DNA of 64,000 bases from Thiorhodococcus minor (lineage in GTDB: Bacteria; Pseudomonadota; Gammaproteobacteria; Chromatiales; Chromatiaceae): positions 17,416 through 81,415 of the forward strand of contig NZ_JAAIJQ010000016.1 of the NCBI RefSeq assembly GCF_010820565.1, read 5' to 3'. This document shows positions 7,409 to 17,998 of this stretch, in pieces. Each line of letters begins with the position of its first letter. Positions within the stretch are counted from its first letter, which is position 1. Under the pieces are notes generated by a model. The model had not been told where the DNA came from, did not search any database, and saw only the letters and a list, made by a program, of their open reading frames with translations. A program made the translations under genes and the position numbers.

Positions 7409-8669
7409 CCAGCCCCCGAGCAAGACGCTGACGGCGCTGACCTCAGCGGCACTCGCCCTGCCGGGCATGCCGCAGACTGGCGTCGCCGCCACGCCCGAGG
7501 AGCGCGACTGGGAGGTCGGCTATTTCTACTATGAGGAAGGCGACGACCGCATGACGGTCGAGAGCCTCAACCAGAGCCTGGTCGTCCCGCTCGGAGACCG
7601 GCTCGACATCCGGCTCAACGGCGTGCGCGACACCATCTCCGGCGCTTCCCCCATCTACAACGTCCCGCAGATCCGTTGTGAGGACGGCAGGGTCTTCGAC
7701 GCCCCGGTGCGGACCGTGAGCGGGGCCTCGGGCTCGACCTCCACTGGCGGCCCGCCGCCCGAGCGCCCGCCCCTGAACGACGGGAGCTGCGGCATCTCAA
7801 GTGTGCGTCAGGTCATGCTCGAAAGCACCTTCGAGGACATCCGCACGGCCGGCGATTTCAAGCTGAGCTATTACCGGGACGACACGACCCTGAGCTTCGG
7901 CGCCGGCCTCTCGCGCGAGAAGGACTACGACTCGGACTTTTTCAGTCTGGACCTCCGCCAGGAGATGAATCAAAAGCTGACCACCCTGGCGGTCGGCTAC
8001 AGCCTAGCCTCGGACACCTTCACGCCGCTCAACAAGACCAACTTCTCAGGCGACAAGGAAACCCATCAGCTCTTGGTCGGCGTGACCCAGGTCCTGAGCA
8101 AGAACGACTTCATCCAAGCCAACCTCACCTATGGCGACAGCAGCGGCTATCTGACCGATCCCTACAAGAACGTCTACCTGCTCTCCACCAACGAGGCGAT
8201 CGAGGAATCGCGCCCCGAGGCGCGTCGCCAGTGGAATCTGCTGACCCGCTACGTCCATTACTTCCCAGGGCTCAAGTCGGCCCTCCACCTCGACTACCGT
8301 TACAGCCGCGACGACTGGGGCATTAGCGCGCACACGGTCGAGACCTTCTGGATCCAGTCGCTCGGACAGGGCTGGCAGCTCGTCCCGAGGCTACGCTATT
8401 ACAGCCAGGGGCAAGCGGACTTCTACCAGAGTTATTTCGAGGATCTCCCAGCCGACGGCTACTACAGCAGCGACTATCGCCTAGCCGGCTTCGGCGCGCT
8501 CAGCGGCGCACTCAAACTGACGAAGCAGATCACGGATCAGGTACGCCTGGATGCCGGCGTCGAATTCTACGACCGCCAGTCGCACTACGCGCTGAACGAC
8601 CACGACGACAGCAGCTATGCCGACTACGGCTTCACCATCTACAGCCTGAGCGTCGACTTCGCCTTCTGA
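7374..8669 (+). CDS. DUF3570 outer-membrane beta-barrel-like protein
   Basis: 431 residues from ATG 7374 (GTG 7365 and GTG 7392 are in-frame alternatives, all near or inside the overlap with DUF4266). A hydrophobic stretch TALTSAALALPG serves as an export signal. The rest consists of alternating amphipathic strands rich in Tyr and Asp, ending in YSLSVDFAF; a terminal Phe is the hallmark of outer-membrane barrels inserted by the Bam machinery. The family is named DUF3570 and has no settled role. Its fixed association with DUF4266 and ApbE suggests it anchors or exports the modified lipoprotein at the outer membrane; this is inference. Confidence 0.85.
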   Translation: MASEVAAVAATDQPPSKTLTALTSAALALPGMPQTGVAATPEERDWEVGYFYYEEGDDRMTVESLNQSLVVPLGDRLDIRLNGVRDTISGASPIYNVPQIRCEDGRVFDAPVRTVSGASGSTSTGGPPPERPPLNDGSCGISSVRQVMLESTFEDIRTAGDFKLSYYRDDTTLSFGAGLSREKDYDSDFFSLDLRQEMNQKLTTLAVGYSLASDTFTPLNKTNFSGDKETHQLLVGVTQVLSKNDFIQANLTYGDSSGYLTDPYKNVYLLSTNEAIEESRPEARRQWNLLTRYVHYFPGLKSALHLDYRYSRDDWGISAHTVETFWIQSLGQGWQLVPRLRYYSQGQADFYQSYFEDLPADGYYSSDYRLAGFGALSGALKLTKQITDQVRLDAGVEFYDRQSHYALNDHDDSSYADYGFTIYSLSVDFAF

Positions 8670-8679
8670 GCCCAGCCAG

Positions 8680-9606
8680 ATGCAGCTGCACCGTGTCGCC
8701 TTCCGTGCCATGGGCTCGCCGTGCGAGCTGCAGCTCTACAGCGACGATCCCAGACGCGCCGAGGCCGTCTGTCGGCGAGCGGCGGAAGACGTGCTGCGAC
8801 TCGAGCGGCGCTACTCCAGATACCTGGATGACAGTCTCACAGCGGCCATCAATCGCGTGGCCGCCCAAGGCGGCAGCTTGGAGGTCGATGCGGAGACGGC
8901 GGCACTCCTGGACTATGCCGAGACCTGCTACCGGGAGAGCGACGGGCTCTTCGACATCACCTCGGGCGCACTGCGACAAGTCTGGCGCTTCGACTCCGGC
9001 CGACTGCCGAAGCAAGCGGAGATCGACCGCCTGCTCGCACGGATCGGCTGGGACAAGGTGCGCTGGCGGCGACCGCGACTCGGTTTCCGCGTCCCTGGGA
9101 TGGCCCTGGATTTCGGCGGCATCGGCAAGGAGTACGCGGCGGACCGCGCAGCCGCGATCTGCCTGGAGGCAGGCATCCGGCATGGGCTGATCAACCTGGG
9201 GGGCGACGTTCGGGTGATCGGCCCGCTCCCCGACGGCAGCCCATGGCAAGTCGGCATGCAGGACCCGCAGCGACCGGATCGGCTGCTCGGCGGCCTGCTG
9301 CTCAGCGGAGGCGCGCTCGCCAGCAGCGGCGACTACGCCCGCTGCCTGGAGATCGACGGCCGCCGCTACGGCCACATCCTCAGCCCCAAGACCGGCTGGC
9401 CGGTCGAAGGGCTCGCCGCGGTCAGCGTGCTCGCCGACGCCTGCCTGGTCGCGGGCAGCGCCTGCACCATCGCTATGCTCAAGGGGCGTGAAGGCATCCC
9501 CTGGCTCGAGGGGCTCGGGCTGTCGCATCTCTGGATCGACGCGGCGGGCAACCGCGGTGGCGCGGGCGGGCTGGCCGGACTGACAGGCGCAACGCGCGCG
9601 ACCTAG
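8680..9606 (+). CDS. apbE: ApbE-like FAD:protein FMN transferase
   Basis: 308 residues with the ApbE fold: SRYLDDS near residue 46, DITSGAL near 88, LDFGGIGKEYAADR near 147 and the metal-binding loop HILSPKTGWPVEG near 232. ApbE enzymes use FAD to attach FMN by a phosphoester to Ser/Thr of extracytoplasmic proteins. Unlike classical ApbE, no signal peptide or lipobox is visible at the N-terminus (MQLHRVAFRAMGSP), so this copy may act in the cytoplasm or by an unusual route. It starts 10 bp after the DUF3570 stop and closes the four-gene run; its substrate is presumably in this operon. Confidence 0.92.
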   Translation: MQLHRVAFRAMGSPCELQLYSDDPRRAEAVCRRAAEDVLRLERRYSRYLDDSLTAAINRVAAQGGSLEVDAETAALLDYAETCYRESDGLFDITSGALRQVWRFDSGRLPKQAEIDRLLARIGWDKVRWRRPRLGFRVPGMALDFGGIGKEYAADRAAAICLEAGIRHGLINLGGDVRVIGPLPDGSPWQVGMQDPQRPDRLLGGLLLSGGALASSGDYARCLEIDGRRYGHILSPKTGWPVEGLAAVSVLADACLVAGSACTIAMLKGREGIPWLEGLGLSHLWIDAAGNRGGAGGLAGLTGATRAT

Positions 9607-9805
9607 CGGCATCAGGTCCCGAGCGGTCTTACGAATGCCTCACACGCCATTGCTCGCCCGACACACTGCCTTTACACTTGCGTGTTAGCCTGTTAGGAAG
9701 TCGATGATCCCCGCCGGCGCTAGCCATCAATATCAGCGGATCTCCTCCCGACGCCACTTTCCCAAACCCCTTGTCATTCTCAACGCCCCAAGATTAGGAG
9801 CCCGC

Positions 9806-10234
9806 ATGGCTATTGAGCGTACCCTGTCCATCATCAAGCCCAACGCCGTCGCCAAAGACGCGATCGGCGCCATCCTGAGCCGCTTCGAGGCAGCCGGTCT
9901 GAAGATCGTTGCCGCGCGCATGCTGCACATGAGCAAGGAGCAGGCATCTGCTTTCTACGCCGTTCACCAGGGCAAGGGCTTCTTCGACGAGCTGGTCGGC
10001 TTCATGAGCTCTGGCCCAGTCATGGTGCAGGTCCTGGAAGGCGAAGGCGCCATCGCCAAGAATCGCGAGATCATGGGCGCGACCAATCCCGCCGAGGCGG
10101 CTCCGGGCACCATCCGCGCCGATTTCGCCGACTCCTTCACCGAGAACGCGGCCCATGGCTCCGACTCGCCCGAGAACGCGGCGGTCGAGATCCAGTTCTT
10201 CTTCCCGGAAGGCGTTTGCGAGCGCACGCGCTAA
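9806..10234 (+). CDS. ndk: Nucleoside diphosphate kinase
   Basis: 142 residues, standard Ndk length. It has [12 protein letters not shown] at the N-terminus, the [13 protein letters not shown] nucleotide-binding segment and the active-site motif NAAHGSDS with the phosphorylated His. It balances cytoplasmic NTP pools by moving phosphate from one NTP to another NDP. It lies 16 bp before rlmN, the classical ndk-rlmN arrangement of Gammaproteobacteria. ATG 9806 matches the conserved start MAIERTLSI. Confidence 0.97.
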   Translation: MAIERTLSIIKPNAVAKDAIGAILSRFEAAGLKIVAARMLHMSKEQASAFYAVHQGKGFFDELVGFMSSGPVMVQVLEGEGAIAKNREIMGATNPAEAAPGTIRADFADSFTENAAHGSDSPENAAVEIQFFFPEGVCERTR

Positions 10235-10250
10235 GACCGCAGAGGCGTCC

Positions 10251-11345
10251 ATGACTGCGATCGACCCCAAGCCCAACCTGCTCGACCTGGACCTCGCCGG
10301 CTGCGAGGCCCTGGCCGCGGAGCTTGGCTTCAAGACCTTTCATGGACGCAATCTGCTCAAATGGATGCACAAACATGGCGTCGTCGACTTCGACGCCATG
10401 ACGGATGTCCCCAAGACCCTCAGGGCCGCGTTGAGCGAGCGCACCCAGATCCGCCTGCCGCGCATCATTCAAGACCACCCATCCGCGGATGGGACGACCA
10501 AATGGGTGATGGAGCTCGAGGACGGGCAGCGCGTCGAGACCGTCTTTATCCCTGAGGGCAAGCGCAGCACCATCTGCGTGTCCTCGCAGGTCGGCTGCGC
10601 CCTCGATTGCGCCTTCTGCGCGACCGCACAGCAAGGGTTCAACCGCAACCTGGGCGTCGCCGAGATCATCGGCCAGGTGTGGCACGCCACCCGCCAGCTG
10701 GGTAAGGCACCGACCAATGTCGTCATGATGGGCATGGGCGAGCCGCTCGCCAACTTCGACGCCGCAGTGGCCGCCATGGACATCATGCAGGACGACCTCG
10801 CCTACATGCTGGCCAAGCATCGCGTCACCCTCAGCACCTCAGGCATCGTGCCGAACATCTACCGGCTGCGCCAGGTCAGCGATGTCTCGCTCGCCGTGTC
10901 CCTGCACGCACCCACGGACGAGCTGCGCGACGCCCTGGTGCCCATCAATCGCAAGTACCCGCTCGCCGAGCTGATCCCCGCCTGCAAGGCCTATGTCGCG
11001 GGCGACAAGCGCCGCAAGGTGACCTGGGAATACATCATGCTGGACGGCGTCAACGACAGCCTGACGCACGCCAAGCAGCTGATCCGGCTCCTCCAGGGCG
11101 TGCCGTCGAAGGTCAACCTGATCCCCTTCAATCCCTTCACGGGGAGCGACTTCGGCACCTCGCCGCCAGAGCGCGTCGAGGCCTTTCGTCAGCGCCTGGC
11201 ACGCTCTGGTATCTTCTCGATGACTCGCAAGACCCGTGGCGACGAGATCTCCGCCGCCTGCGGGCAACTGGTTGGCCGCGTCCAAGACCGTACACGCAGG
11301 CTCGGACGGGTCGTGGTCCAGGACAGCGGAATGGTGGCCCCATGA
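10251..11345 (+). CDS. rlmN: Dual-specificity RNA methyltransferase RlmN
   Basis: 364 residues. Radical-SAM motif CALDCAFC (CxxxCxxC) near residue 120, the MGMGEPL motif near 164 and a C-terminal [16 protein letters not shown] segment carrying the second catalytic Cys. The enzyme methylates C2 of A2503 in 23S rRNA and A37 of several tRNAs. Its stop overlaps the ATG of pilW (ATGA at 11342-11345), indicating translational coupling. Confidence 0.97.
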   Translation: MTAIDPKPNLLDLDLAGCEALAAELGFKTFHGRNLLKWMHKHGVVDFDAMTDVPKTLRAALSERTQIRLPRIIQDHPSADGTTKWVMELEDGQRVETVFIPEGKRSTICVSSQVGCALDCAFCATAQQGFNRNLGVAEIIGQVWHATRQLGKAPTNVVMMGMGEPLANFDAAVAAMDIMQDDLAYMLAKHRVTLSTSGIVPNIYRLRQVSDVSLAVSLHAPTDELRDALVPINRKYPLAELIPACKAYVAGDKRRKVTWEYIMLDGVNDSLTHAKQLIRLLQGVPSKVNLIPFNPFTGSDFGTSPPERVEAFRQRLARSGIFSMTRKTRGDEISAACGQLVGRVQDRTRRLGRVVVQDSGMVAP

Positions 11346-12124
11346 CCAGCACACTCGCGCATCGATTGATCCTCACGCTGGGCCTGTGCCTCACGCTCGC
11401 AGGCTGCGCGACCGACAAGGCCTATGAGGATGCGGACCAGGAGCTCGGACTCGACCCCGAGGGCAGCCCCGCCGAGCTCTACGTCAAGATGGCCGAGGAG
11501 TACTACGCCCGCGGTCAGATCGATGTCGCCTTCAGGCGCGCGCAGCAGGCGATCGAGGCGGACAAGAAGTACCCGCGCGCCCAGATCTGGATCGCCTTCC
11601 TCCTCGAAGAGCTGCGCCAGCCCGAGGACGCGGTCAAGCACTACCAGCGGGCCATCAAGCTGGCGCCCAAGAGCTCGGACATCCTCAATGCCTACGCCTC
11701 CTTCCTGTGCCGCCAGGGCAGCTACGCCGAGGCCGATGGCTACTTCAGCCAAGCCATCGACAACCCCGTGTACGCAACCCCCTGGATCGCCATGACCAAC
11801 GCCGGCGACTGCGCCACCAAGGCCGGCAATACCGCCAAGGCGGAGAGCTACTATCGCTCGGCCATGGAGGCGAGCCCCGCCTTCGGAGCACCTCTGGTGA
11901 AGATGGCCGAGCTGGCGATGGCGCGCGGCGACGCCAAGACGGCCAAGGGCTATATCGACCGCTACTTCGAGCCCAGCACGCTGCGTACCGCCGGCGCCTC
12001 CTACAAGGCACTCCAGGTCGGGGCGCGCGCCGAGCGCAAGCTCGGCAACCGCAAGCGCGCGGCCTACTATGAGCGCGTGCTCAAGGCCAACTTCCCACAA
12101 GCCCCCAAGACCCGCGACACCTAG
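11342..12124 (+). CDS. pilW: Type IV pilus biogenesis/stability protein PilW (PilF)
   Basis: 260 residues. Lipoprotein signal with lipobox LTLAGC (Cys22), then tandem tetratricopeptide repeats from about residue 45 to the end. In type IV pilus systems PilW/PilF is the outer-membrane pilotin that helps the secretin PilQ assemble. The position between rlmN and rodZ is the conserved one in Gammaproteobacteria. No other pilus genes lie in this window. Confidence 0.92.
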   Translation: MTSTLAHRLILTLGLCLTLAGCATDKAYEDADQELGLDPEGSPAELYVKMAEEYYARGQIDVAFRRAQQAIEADKKYPRAQIWIAFLLEELRQPEDAVKHYQRAIKLAPKSSDILNAYASFLCRQGSYAEADGYFSQAIDNPVYATPWIAMTNAGDCATKAGNTAKAESYYRSAMEASPAFGAPLVKMAELAMARGDAKTAKGYIDRYFEPSTLRTAGASYKALQVGARAERKLGNRKRAAYYERVLKANFPQAPKTRDT

Positions 12125-12139
12125 AGACCCTCATTCGTC

Positions 12140-13123
12140 ATGAATCAGCCTGTAAGCACGCAACCCGACGATCAGATCGAGCAGTACGGGAGCCCAGGTC
12201 GGCAGCTGCGCGCGCTGCGCGAAGGGCGCAACATGGGGACCGAGCGTGTCGCCGCACAGCTGCACCTCGACCGGCGGGTGATCGAGGCACTGGAGCGCGA
12301 CCAGTTCGAGGAGCTGCCGAGTCCGGTCTTCATCTCTGGCTATCTGCGCAACTATGCCCGGCTGCTCGGCGCGGATCCGAAGCCCATTATCCGGGCCTAC
12401 AACGCCGTGCGCCCAGACGCCGACACCCATGTCAGATCCACCGCGGGGACACATCTTCAGTCGCGCGGCAGCGGCCGCGTCTGGGGCTGGGTGATCGGAC
12501 TGACGTTCGTCCTGGTCGCCGGAGGTCTCGCCGGGCTCTGGTGGCAAGGCCGCGATGCCGGGGACGACGAGATGACCGCGCTCTCCCCGGTGCCCGCCAC
12601 CGTCGAGACCCAGACCCAAGGCATCCTCGCGGACGAGGCCGGACCCGAGACGACATCGGCCGATGAGGAGACGGCCACGCCCGTGGATTCCTTCGGCGCC
12701 CCCGTCTCCGTGCCCAGCGATGCCATCCCGCTGCGCCCCAGCGGCACCGCCCAAGGCGCGCCGTCCGCGCCGCCGAGCGGCGAAGAGGCCGCGGCGGCCG
12801 CCAGCGAGACCATCCCGGCGACCAGCCTGCCCAGCGAGCCAGCGCCCGAGCTTGTCGTCGAAGCGGCGCCCAATCGCGACGTCGTGCTGGAATTCAGCGC
12901 AACCTCATGGGTCGACGTTCGTGATGCCGCTGGCGAGGTGGTGCTGAACGGCGAAATGCGTGACGGCGATCGCCGCGTGCTGAGCGGCGAGCCGCCCTAC
13001 AAGCTGGTCATCGGCAACGCGGCGGCGACGCAGCTCAGCATTGGCGGGAAGCCGTTCGACCTGGAGAGCCGCGCCCGAGGGAACGTCGCCCGTTTCTCAC
13101 TCGACCCTGATACAACCCAATGA
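12140..13123 (+). CDS. rodZ: Cytoskeletal protein RodZ
   Basis: 327 residues. An N-terminal helix-turn-helix (about 20-90, GRQLRALREGRNMGTERVAA, then PSPVFISGYLRNYARLL) is followed by one membrane span (about 113-135), a Pro/Ala/Glu-rich periplasmic linker (140-245) and a C-terminal DUF4115 beta domain (SATSWVDVRDAAGE...). RodZ links MreB filaments to the cell-wall machinery and sets rod shape. ispG normally follows; here hisS does, with a 23-bp tandem duplication across the stop codon. Confidence 0.93.
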   Translation: MNQPVSTQPDDQIEQYGSPGRQLRALREGRNMGTERVAAQLHLDRRVIEALERDQFEELPSPVFISGYLRNYARLLGADPKPIIRAYNAVRPDADTHVRSTAGTHLQSRGSGRVWGWVIGLTFVLVAGGLAGLWWQGRDAGDDEMTALSPVPATVETQTQGILADEAGPETTSADEETATPVDSFGAPVSVPSDAIPLRPSGTAQGAPSAPPSGEEAAAAASETIPATSLPSEPAPELVVEAAPNRDVVLEFSATSWVDVRDAAGEVVLNGEMRDGDRRVLSGEPPYKLVIGNAAATQLSIGGKPFDLESRARGNVARFSLDPDTTQ

Positions 13124-13151
13124 TCACTCCTGATACAACCCAATGATCACT
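13106..13151. repeat. Perfect 23-bp tandem duplication at the rodZ end
   Basis: CCTGATACAACCCAATGATC followed by ACT occurs twice head to tail (13106-13128 and 13129-13151). The first copy contains the rodZ stop codon (TGA 13121-13123). The repeat fills most of the rodZ-hisS spacer. Confidence 0.95.
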
Positions 13152-13192
13152 TGGGTAGAGACGCATCCCGCCATCGCCCCAGAGCCCCGCGC

Positions 13193-14473
13193 ATGAGCAA
13201 GAACATCCAAGCCATCCGGGGGATGCACGACATCCTCCCGGATCGAATCGCCATTTGGCACCGTCTCGAAGACACCGCCAGAGAGGTGCTCTCGGGCTAC
13301 GGCTATACCGAGATCCGCACCCCGCTGGTCGAGGTGACGGAGCTCTTCAGCCGCTCGATCGGCGAAGTCACGGACATCGTCGAGAAGGAGATGTACAGCT
13401 TCGAGGACCGCAACGGCGACGGCCTCAGCCTGAGGCCCGAGGGTACCGCGAGCTGCGTGCGCGCGGCCATCGAGCACGGCATGCTCATGCAGCCGCAGCG
13501 GCTCTGGTACCGCGGCCCCATGTTTCGCTACGAGCGTCCGCAGCGCGGGCGCTATCGCCAGTTCCACCAGATCGGCGTCGAGGCCTTCGGACTCGCCGGG
13601 CCGGACATCGACCTGGAGATCATCCTGCTGACCGCCCGCCTGTGGCGCGCCCTCGGCTTCGAGCGTTTCCGCCTCGAGCTCAACACCCTGGGCGACCAGG
13701 CCGAGCGCCAGGCCTATCGCGAGCGGCTCGTGGCCTATCTCTCGACGCACCTCGACCAGCTCGACGCGGACAGCCAGCGGCGCCTGGCCACCAATCCGCT
13801 GCGCATCCTGGACTCCAAGAATCCCCAGACGCAGCAGATCGTCGCGGACGCCCCGACACTGATGGACTGCCTCGGCGACGAGACACGCAGCCATTTCGAG
13901 CAGATCTGCCGCAACCTCGACGCCGCCGGCATCGGCTATCAGATCAACCCGCGCCTGGTGCGCGGACTGGACTACTACAACCGCACCGTCTTCGAGTGGA
14001 TCACCGACGAGCTCGGCGCCCAGGGGACGGTGTGCGCCGGCGGGCGCTACGACGGCCTCGTCGCGCAGCTGGGCGGGCGACCGACCCCGGCGGTGGGCTT
14101 CGCCATGGGCCTAGAGCGGCTCGTGGAGCTGATGCAGCAAGACGGACAGTTCGCGGAGCCCCCGCTCGACGCCTATTTCGTCGCCGTCGGCGACAAGGCA
14201 CAGGCGGCCACCCCCAGACTGACCGAGCAGCTTCGCGACGCCGTTCCCGGACTGCGCCTGCTCGCCCACTGCGGCGGCGGCAGCTTCAAGAGCCAATTCA
14301 AGAAGGCCGACAAGAGCGGCGCTCGCCTCGCGCTCATCCTCGGCGAGGACGAGCTGGCGCGTCAGGTCGTCGGCGTGAAGCATCTGCGCGAGGATGTCGA
14401 GCAGCGCGAGCTGGAAATGGAAGCGCTGGCCGCCTATCTGCGCGCCGCGACCACCAGCTCCGCGGAGACCTGA
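13193..14473 (+). CDS. hisS: Histidyl-tRNA synthetase
   Basis: 426 residues, usual for bacterial HisRS. Class II motifs: MHDILPD at the start, motif 2 [11 protein letters not shown] and [12 protein letters not shown], the His-specific [15 protein letters not shown], and motif 3 [11 protein letters not shown]; the C-terminal anticodon-binding domain covers about 330-426. It charges tRNA-His in the cytoplasm. ATG 13193 gives the conserved [13 protein letters not shown] start; the short upstream extension is not conserved-looking. Confidence 0.97.
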   Translation: MSKNIQAIRGMHDILPDRIAIWHRLEDTAREVLSGYGYTEIRTPLVEVTELFSRSIGEVTDIVEKEMYSFEDRNGDGLSLRPEGTASCVRAAIEHGMLMQPQRLWYRGPMFRYERPQRGRYRQFHQIGVEAFGLAGPDIDLEIILLTARLWRALGFERFRLELNTLGDQAERQAYRERLVAYLSTHLDQLDADSQRRLATNPLRILDSKNPQTQQIVADAPTLMDCLGDETRSHFEQICRNLDAAGIGYQINPRLVRGLDYYNRTVFEWITDELGAQGTVCAGGRYDGLVAQLGGRPTPAVGFAMGLERLVELMQQDGQFAEPPLDAYFVAVGDKAQAATPRLTEQLRDAVPGLRLLAHCGGGSFKSQFKKADKSGARLALILGEDELARQVVGVKHLREDVEQRELEMEALAAYLRAATTSSAET

Positions 14474-14614
14474 GGGCCGGCTCGCACACGGACGGCTTCG
14501 CATGCGCGACGCCCGATCGACACAAGACGATGCGCTGGACCTGGCCCGAGTCGCCCGTTGCGCACAGGCGGGTAGACTCGGCAAGCGCCTACAACACTTT
14601 CGACGGAGACCAGT

Positions 14615-15247
14615 GTGACCTACGAAACCGACGAGGAAAGAGTCGAGGCCCTGAAGAAATGGTGGAAGGAGAACGGGGTATCCGTCATCGCCGGAGCAGC
14701 CCTCGGCCTCGGCGCCATCTATGGCTGGCGCCTCTGGATCGGGCACCAGGAGTCGGTCGCCGCGCAGGCCTCGACCGCCTTCGAGCAGCTGATGGCCAAC
14801 GCCTCGGCCCGCAGCCCGCAGCCGGACGCCATCGGCAAGCAGCTGCAGCTCATCGAGGACGAGTTCGGGTCCACGCCCTATCCCAGCCTTGGCGCCCTGG
14901 TCGCGGCCAAGGCCCTCTATGACGCGGGCAAGCCGGACGAAGCCGTCGCGGCCCTGCGTCAGGCGATCACTGACGCGCCCGATCCGGCCCTGGCCCGCAT
15001 CGCGGCGCTGCGCCTGGCGCGGGTCCAGGCTGCCCAAGGCGAGCTGGACGCCGCCGAGCAAACGGTGAAGGCCCATGACACTAGCGCCGCCTTCGCTGGC
15101 GAGTTCGCCGCCGTGCGCGGGGACATCGCCGCCCAGCGTGGCGACACCGAAGGTGCCCGGCGGGCTTACGAGGAGGCGATCGAGAAGGGCAGCGCCCTCT
15201 CACAGCTCCTCCGTCTCAAGATCGACAACCTGCCCGCAGCGGGCTAG
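14615..15247 (+). CDS. yfgM: YfgM-family membrane-anchored TPR protein
   Basis: 210 residues. A short cytoplasmic start (YETDEERVEALKKWWKENG), one membrane span (about 23-42) and a periplasmic TPR-like domain. YfgM associates with the Sec translocon and periplasmic chaperones in E. coli and may assist outer-membrane protein delivery, which fits its place just before bamB. GTG 14615 is the start, with GGAGA about 8 bases upstream and the conserved YETDEE motif right after it. Confidence 0.93.
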   Translation: MTYETDEERVEALKKWWKENGVSVIAGAALGLGAIYGWRLWIGHQESVAAQASTAFEQLMANASARSPQPDAIGKQLQLIEDEFGSTPYPSLGALVAAKALYDAGKPDEAVAALRQAITDAPDPALARIAALRLARVQAAQGELDAAEQTVKAHDTSAAFAGEFAAVRGDIAAQRGDTEGARRAYEEAIEKGSALSQLLRLKIDNLPAAG

Positions 15248-15268
15248 GCAGACTAGGGAGACCGTCTT

Positions 15269-16540
15269 ATGGGACCGCGTTTCAAAGCCCTGTCGGCCCG
15301 CTTCGGCCTCCTCATGCTGACGCTGCCGCTGTCGGGCTGCGGCAGCATCCCCTGGTTTGGGGGGGAAAAGGATCCCACGCCGCCGACGGAGCTGACCGAG
15401 ATCACCCAGCAGGTGGGCGTCACCAGGCTCTGGTCCGACCGGCCGACGCGCGGCAGCGACGAGCGGCGGCTCTACCTCGTTCCGGCGCTCGCCGCGGGCA
15501 AGCTCTATCTGGCCGACGCACGCGGCCGCGTCCTGGCGCTCGATGCCGGCTCGGGCCGCGAGATCTGGCGCCGCGAGACCAAGTATGCCTTCAGCGGCGG
15601 GCCGGACGTCTCCGGCGAGGCGCTGGTCCTGGGCACCAGCCAGGGCGACCTGGTCGCGCTGTCGCCCCAGGACGGCCAAGAGCTCTGGCGCGCCAGCCTC
15701 GGGAGCGAAGTGCTCTCCATCCCGCGCCTGACGGACGACGGCAAGGTCATCGTCCACACCCTCAACGACTCCATCTACGCCTTCGCATCGGGCACGGGCA
15801 AGGAGCTGTGGCGCATCAACTACCCGGCCCCTGTGCTGACGCTGCGCGGCAGCAGCACGCCACTGATCCTGCCGGACGCGACCATCGTCGGACTGTCGGG
15901 CGGAAAGCTGGTCAAGATCGATACGCAAGAAGGCATCCCGTTGTGGGAGACTGTCGTCACCCGGCCGCATGGGCGCTCGGAGCTGGCGCGCATCGCCGAC
16001 CTGGATGCGGATCCCATCCTGATCGGAAACACCCTCTATGTCGGCACCTACAACGGCGACCTGGCCGCCGTGGACGCCACCACCGGCGACGTGCTCTGGC
16101 GCCGCGAGCTGTCGGCCCATGCCGGATTGGCCGCGGACGGCAGCGGACTCTATGTGGCCGACTCTAGTGATCAGGTCTGGGGTGCCGAGATCGCGGACGG
16201 CGGCGGACGCTGGAAGCAGGAGGCCCTGCGCTATCGCCAGCTCACCGCACCCGCCTTGATCGGCAGCTATGTCGTGGCTGGGGACTTCGACGGCTTCTTG
16301 CATCTGCTGAGCAAGGGCGACGGCCGCATCGTCGGGCGCACCCGCGTGACCAAGAAGGCCGGGATCACCGCGCGCCCCCTGGTGCAGGGGAATCGGCTCT
16401 ATGTCTACGCGGAGGACGGCACCATCGCGGCCCTGACGCTCGGCGCCCCTGCCGCCAGCAAATCCCTGCTCGGCTTCAAGCGTGCGGGGCAGCCAGCCAC
16501 CGCATCACCCGAGGCCACCAAGGCGGAGCCACCCCGCTGA
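15269..16540 (+). CDS. bamB: Outer-membrane assembly lipoprotein BamB
   Basis: 423 residues. Lipoprotein signal with lipobox PLSGC (Cys24), then a PQQ-like eight-bladed propeller; repeated blade motifs such as [32 protein letters not shown] and [16 protein letters not shown] are clear. BamB supports BamA in inserting barrel proteins into the outer membrane. It starts 21 bp after yfgM and ends 5 bp before der, in the conserved order. Confidence 0.96.
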   Translation: MGPRFKALSARFGLLMLTLPLSGCGSIPWFGGEKDPTPPTELTEITQQVGVTRLWSDRPTRGSDERRLYLVPALAAGKLYLADARGRVLALDAGSGREIWRRETKYAFSGGPDVSGEALVLGTSQGDLVALSPQDGQELWRASLGSEVLSIPRLTDDGKVIVHTLNDSIYAFASGTGKELWRINYPAPVLTLRGSSTPLILPDATIVGLSGGKLVKIDTQEGIPLWETVVTRPHGRSELARIADLDADPILIGNTLYVGTYNGDLAAVDATTGDVLWRRELSAHAGLAADGSGLYVADSSDQVWGAEIADGGGRWKQEALRYRQLTAPALIGSYVVAGDFDGFLHLLSKGDGRIVGRTRVTKKAGITARPLVQGNRLYVYAEDGTIAALTLGAPAASKSLLGFKRAGQPATASPEATKAEPPR

Positions 16541-16545
16541 CTAAC

Positions 16546-17943
16546 ATGCTGCCCGTCATCACGCTCATTGGTCGACCCAACGTCGGCAAATCGACCCTGT
16601 TCAACCGCCTGACCCGGACACGCGACGCCTTGGTCGCGGACTTTCCCGGTCTCACGCGAGACCGCCAGTATGGGGTCGGACGCATCGGCCCCGGTCCTTA
16701 CATTCTGGTCGACACAGGCGGCATCGCCTCCTCGGCCGAGGGCATCGAGGCCCTGATGGAGCGCCAAGTACAGCGCGCCGTCGACGAAGCCGATCACCTG
16801 CTCTTCCTGGTCGATACCAAGGATGGCTGCACCCCCGAAGACGTCGAGATCGCCCAGCGTCTGCGCCGTCTCGGCAAGCCCATCAGCCTGGTCGTCAACA
16901 AGAGCGACACCACCGACCCCATGCTGGCGGTCGCCGATTTCCATCGGCTCGGGCTCGGCGACCCCTGGGCCGTCTCGGCGACGCAAGGGCTCGGCGTGCG
17001 CACCCTCATCGATCATGTCTTCGGGCTGCTGCCAGAGCAGGAGAAAGTCGCCGAGGCGGACGACGAGCAGAGCGGCACCAAGGTAGCCGTGGTCGGACGA
17101 CCCAACGCGGGCAAGTCCACGCTCATCAATCGGCTGCTCGGCGAGGAGCGTCTCGTCGCCTTCGACAGCCCCGGAACGACGCGCGACAGCATCTTCGTCC
17201 CCTTCGAGCGGCTGGGCCGACACTACACCCTGATCGATACCGCCGGCCTGCGACGCCGCGCCCGCGTCCAGGACGCTATCGAGAAGTTCAGCGTCATCAA
17301 GACCCTGCAGGCGATCGAGGCGGCGAACGTCGTCATTCTAGTGATCGACGCACACGCGGGCATCGGCGAGCAGGATGCCACCCTCGCCGGCCATATCATC
17401 GAGAGCGGCCGCGCCCTGGTCGTGGCGATCAACAAATGGGATGGCATGGACACCGAGCAGCGCAGCCAGGTGCGCGCGCAGTTCTCGCGCAAGCTCGGTT
17501 TCCTGGACTTCGCCAAGCTGCATCTGGTCTCCGCGCTGCACGGCAGCGGGGTCGGGCTGCTGCTCGACGATGTCGACACCGCCTACACGAATGCCACCCG
17601 CGACCTGCCCACTCCCGAGCTGACCAGGCTGCTGGAGGCGGCAGTCATGGAGCATCAGCCTCCCTTGGTCAAGGGCCGCCGCATCAAGCTGCGCTACGCC
17701 CACCAGGGTGGCCGCAACCCGCCGATCGTCGTCATCCACGGCAACCAGACCGAGGCCGTGCCCGAGTCCTATCGCCGTTACCTCATCAACCGTTTCCGCA
17801 AGCAGCTGGATCTGGCCGGGACGCCCCTGCGTCTCGAGTTCAAGAGTGGCACCAACCCCTACGAGGGCAAGCGCAATCAGCTCTCGGCGCGCCAGATCGC
17901 CAAGAAGCAGCGCCTGAAGCGCTTCACCCAGCGCAAGCGCTGA
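16546..17943 (+). CDS. der: Ribosome-assembly GTPase Der (EngA)
   Basis: 465 residues with two GTPase domains in tandem: first P-loop GRPNVGKST near residue 8, second GRPNAGKST near 184, each followed by DTxG switch motifs and NKxD (VNKSD, INKWD), then a KH-like C-terminal domain ending in a Lys/Arg-rich tail. Der is required for 50S subunit maturation. It is the last gene of the housekeeping block and is followed by a hairpin at 17982-17998. Confidence 0.98.
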   Translation: MLPVITLIGRPNVGKSTLFNRLTRTRDALVADFPGLTRDRQYGVGRIGPGPYILVDTGGIASSAEGIEALMERQVQRAVDEADHLLFLVDTKDGCTPEDVEIAQRLRRLGKPISLVVNKSDTTDPMLAVADFHRLGLGDPWAVSATQGLGVRTLIDHVFGLLPEQEKVAEADDEQSGTKVAVVGRPNAGKSTLINRLLGEERLVAFDSPGTTRDSIFVPFERLGRHYTLIDTAGLRRRARVQDAIEKFSVIKTLQAIEAANVVILVIDAHAGIGEQDATLAGHIIESGRALVVAINKWDGMDTEQRSQVRAQFSRKLGFLDFAKLHLVSALHGSGVGLLLDDVDTAYTNATRDLPTPELTRLLEAAVMEHQPPLVKGRRIKLRYAHQGGRNPPIVVIHGNQTEAVPESYRRYLINRFRKQLDLAGTPLRLEFKSGTNPYEGKRNQLSARQIAKKQRLKRFTQRKR

Positions 17944-17981
17944 GCCAGGCCACGGGCGTCCACAGCACTCGCGATAAGAGA

Positions 17982-17998
17982 CCGGGCAGCCTGCCCGG
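17982..17998 (+). terminator. Hairpin after der
   Basis: CCGGGCA-GCC-TGCCCGG, a perfect 7-bp GC-rich stem 39 bp past the der stop. There is no T-run, so it is a weak or factor-assisted terminator candidate for the bam/der operon. Confidence 0.5.

Noticed and set aside
13255..14922. 555-codon frame across hisS and the start of yfgM
   Set aside because: Arg-rich shadow frame; hisS and yfgM in the other frames have full family motifs.
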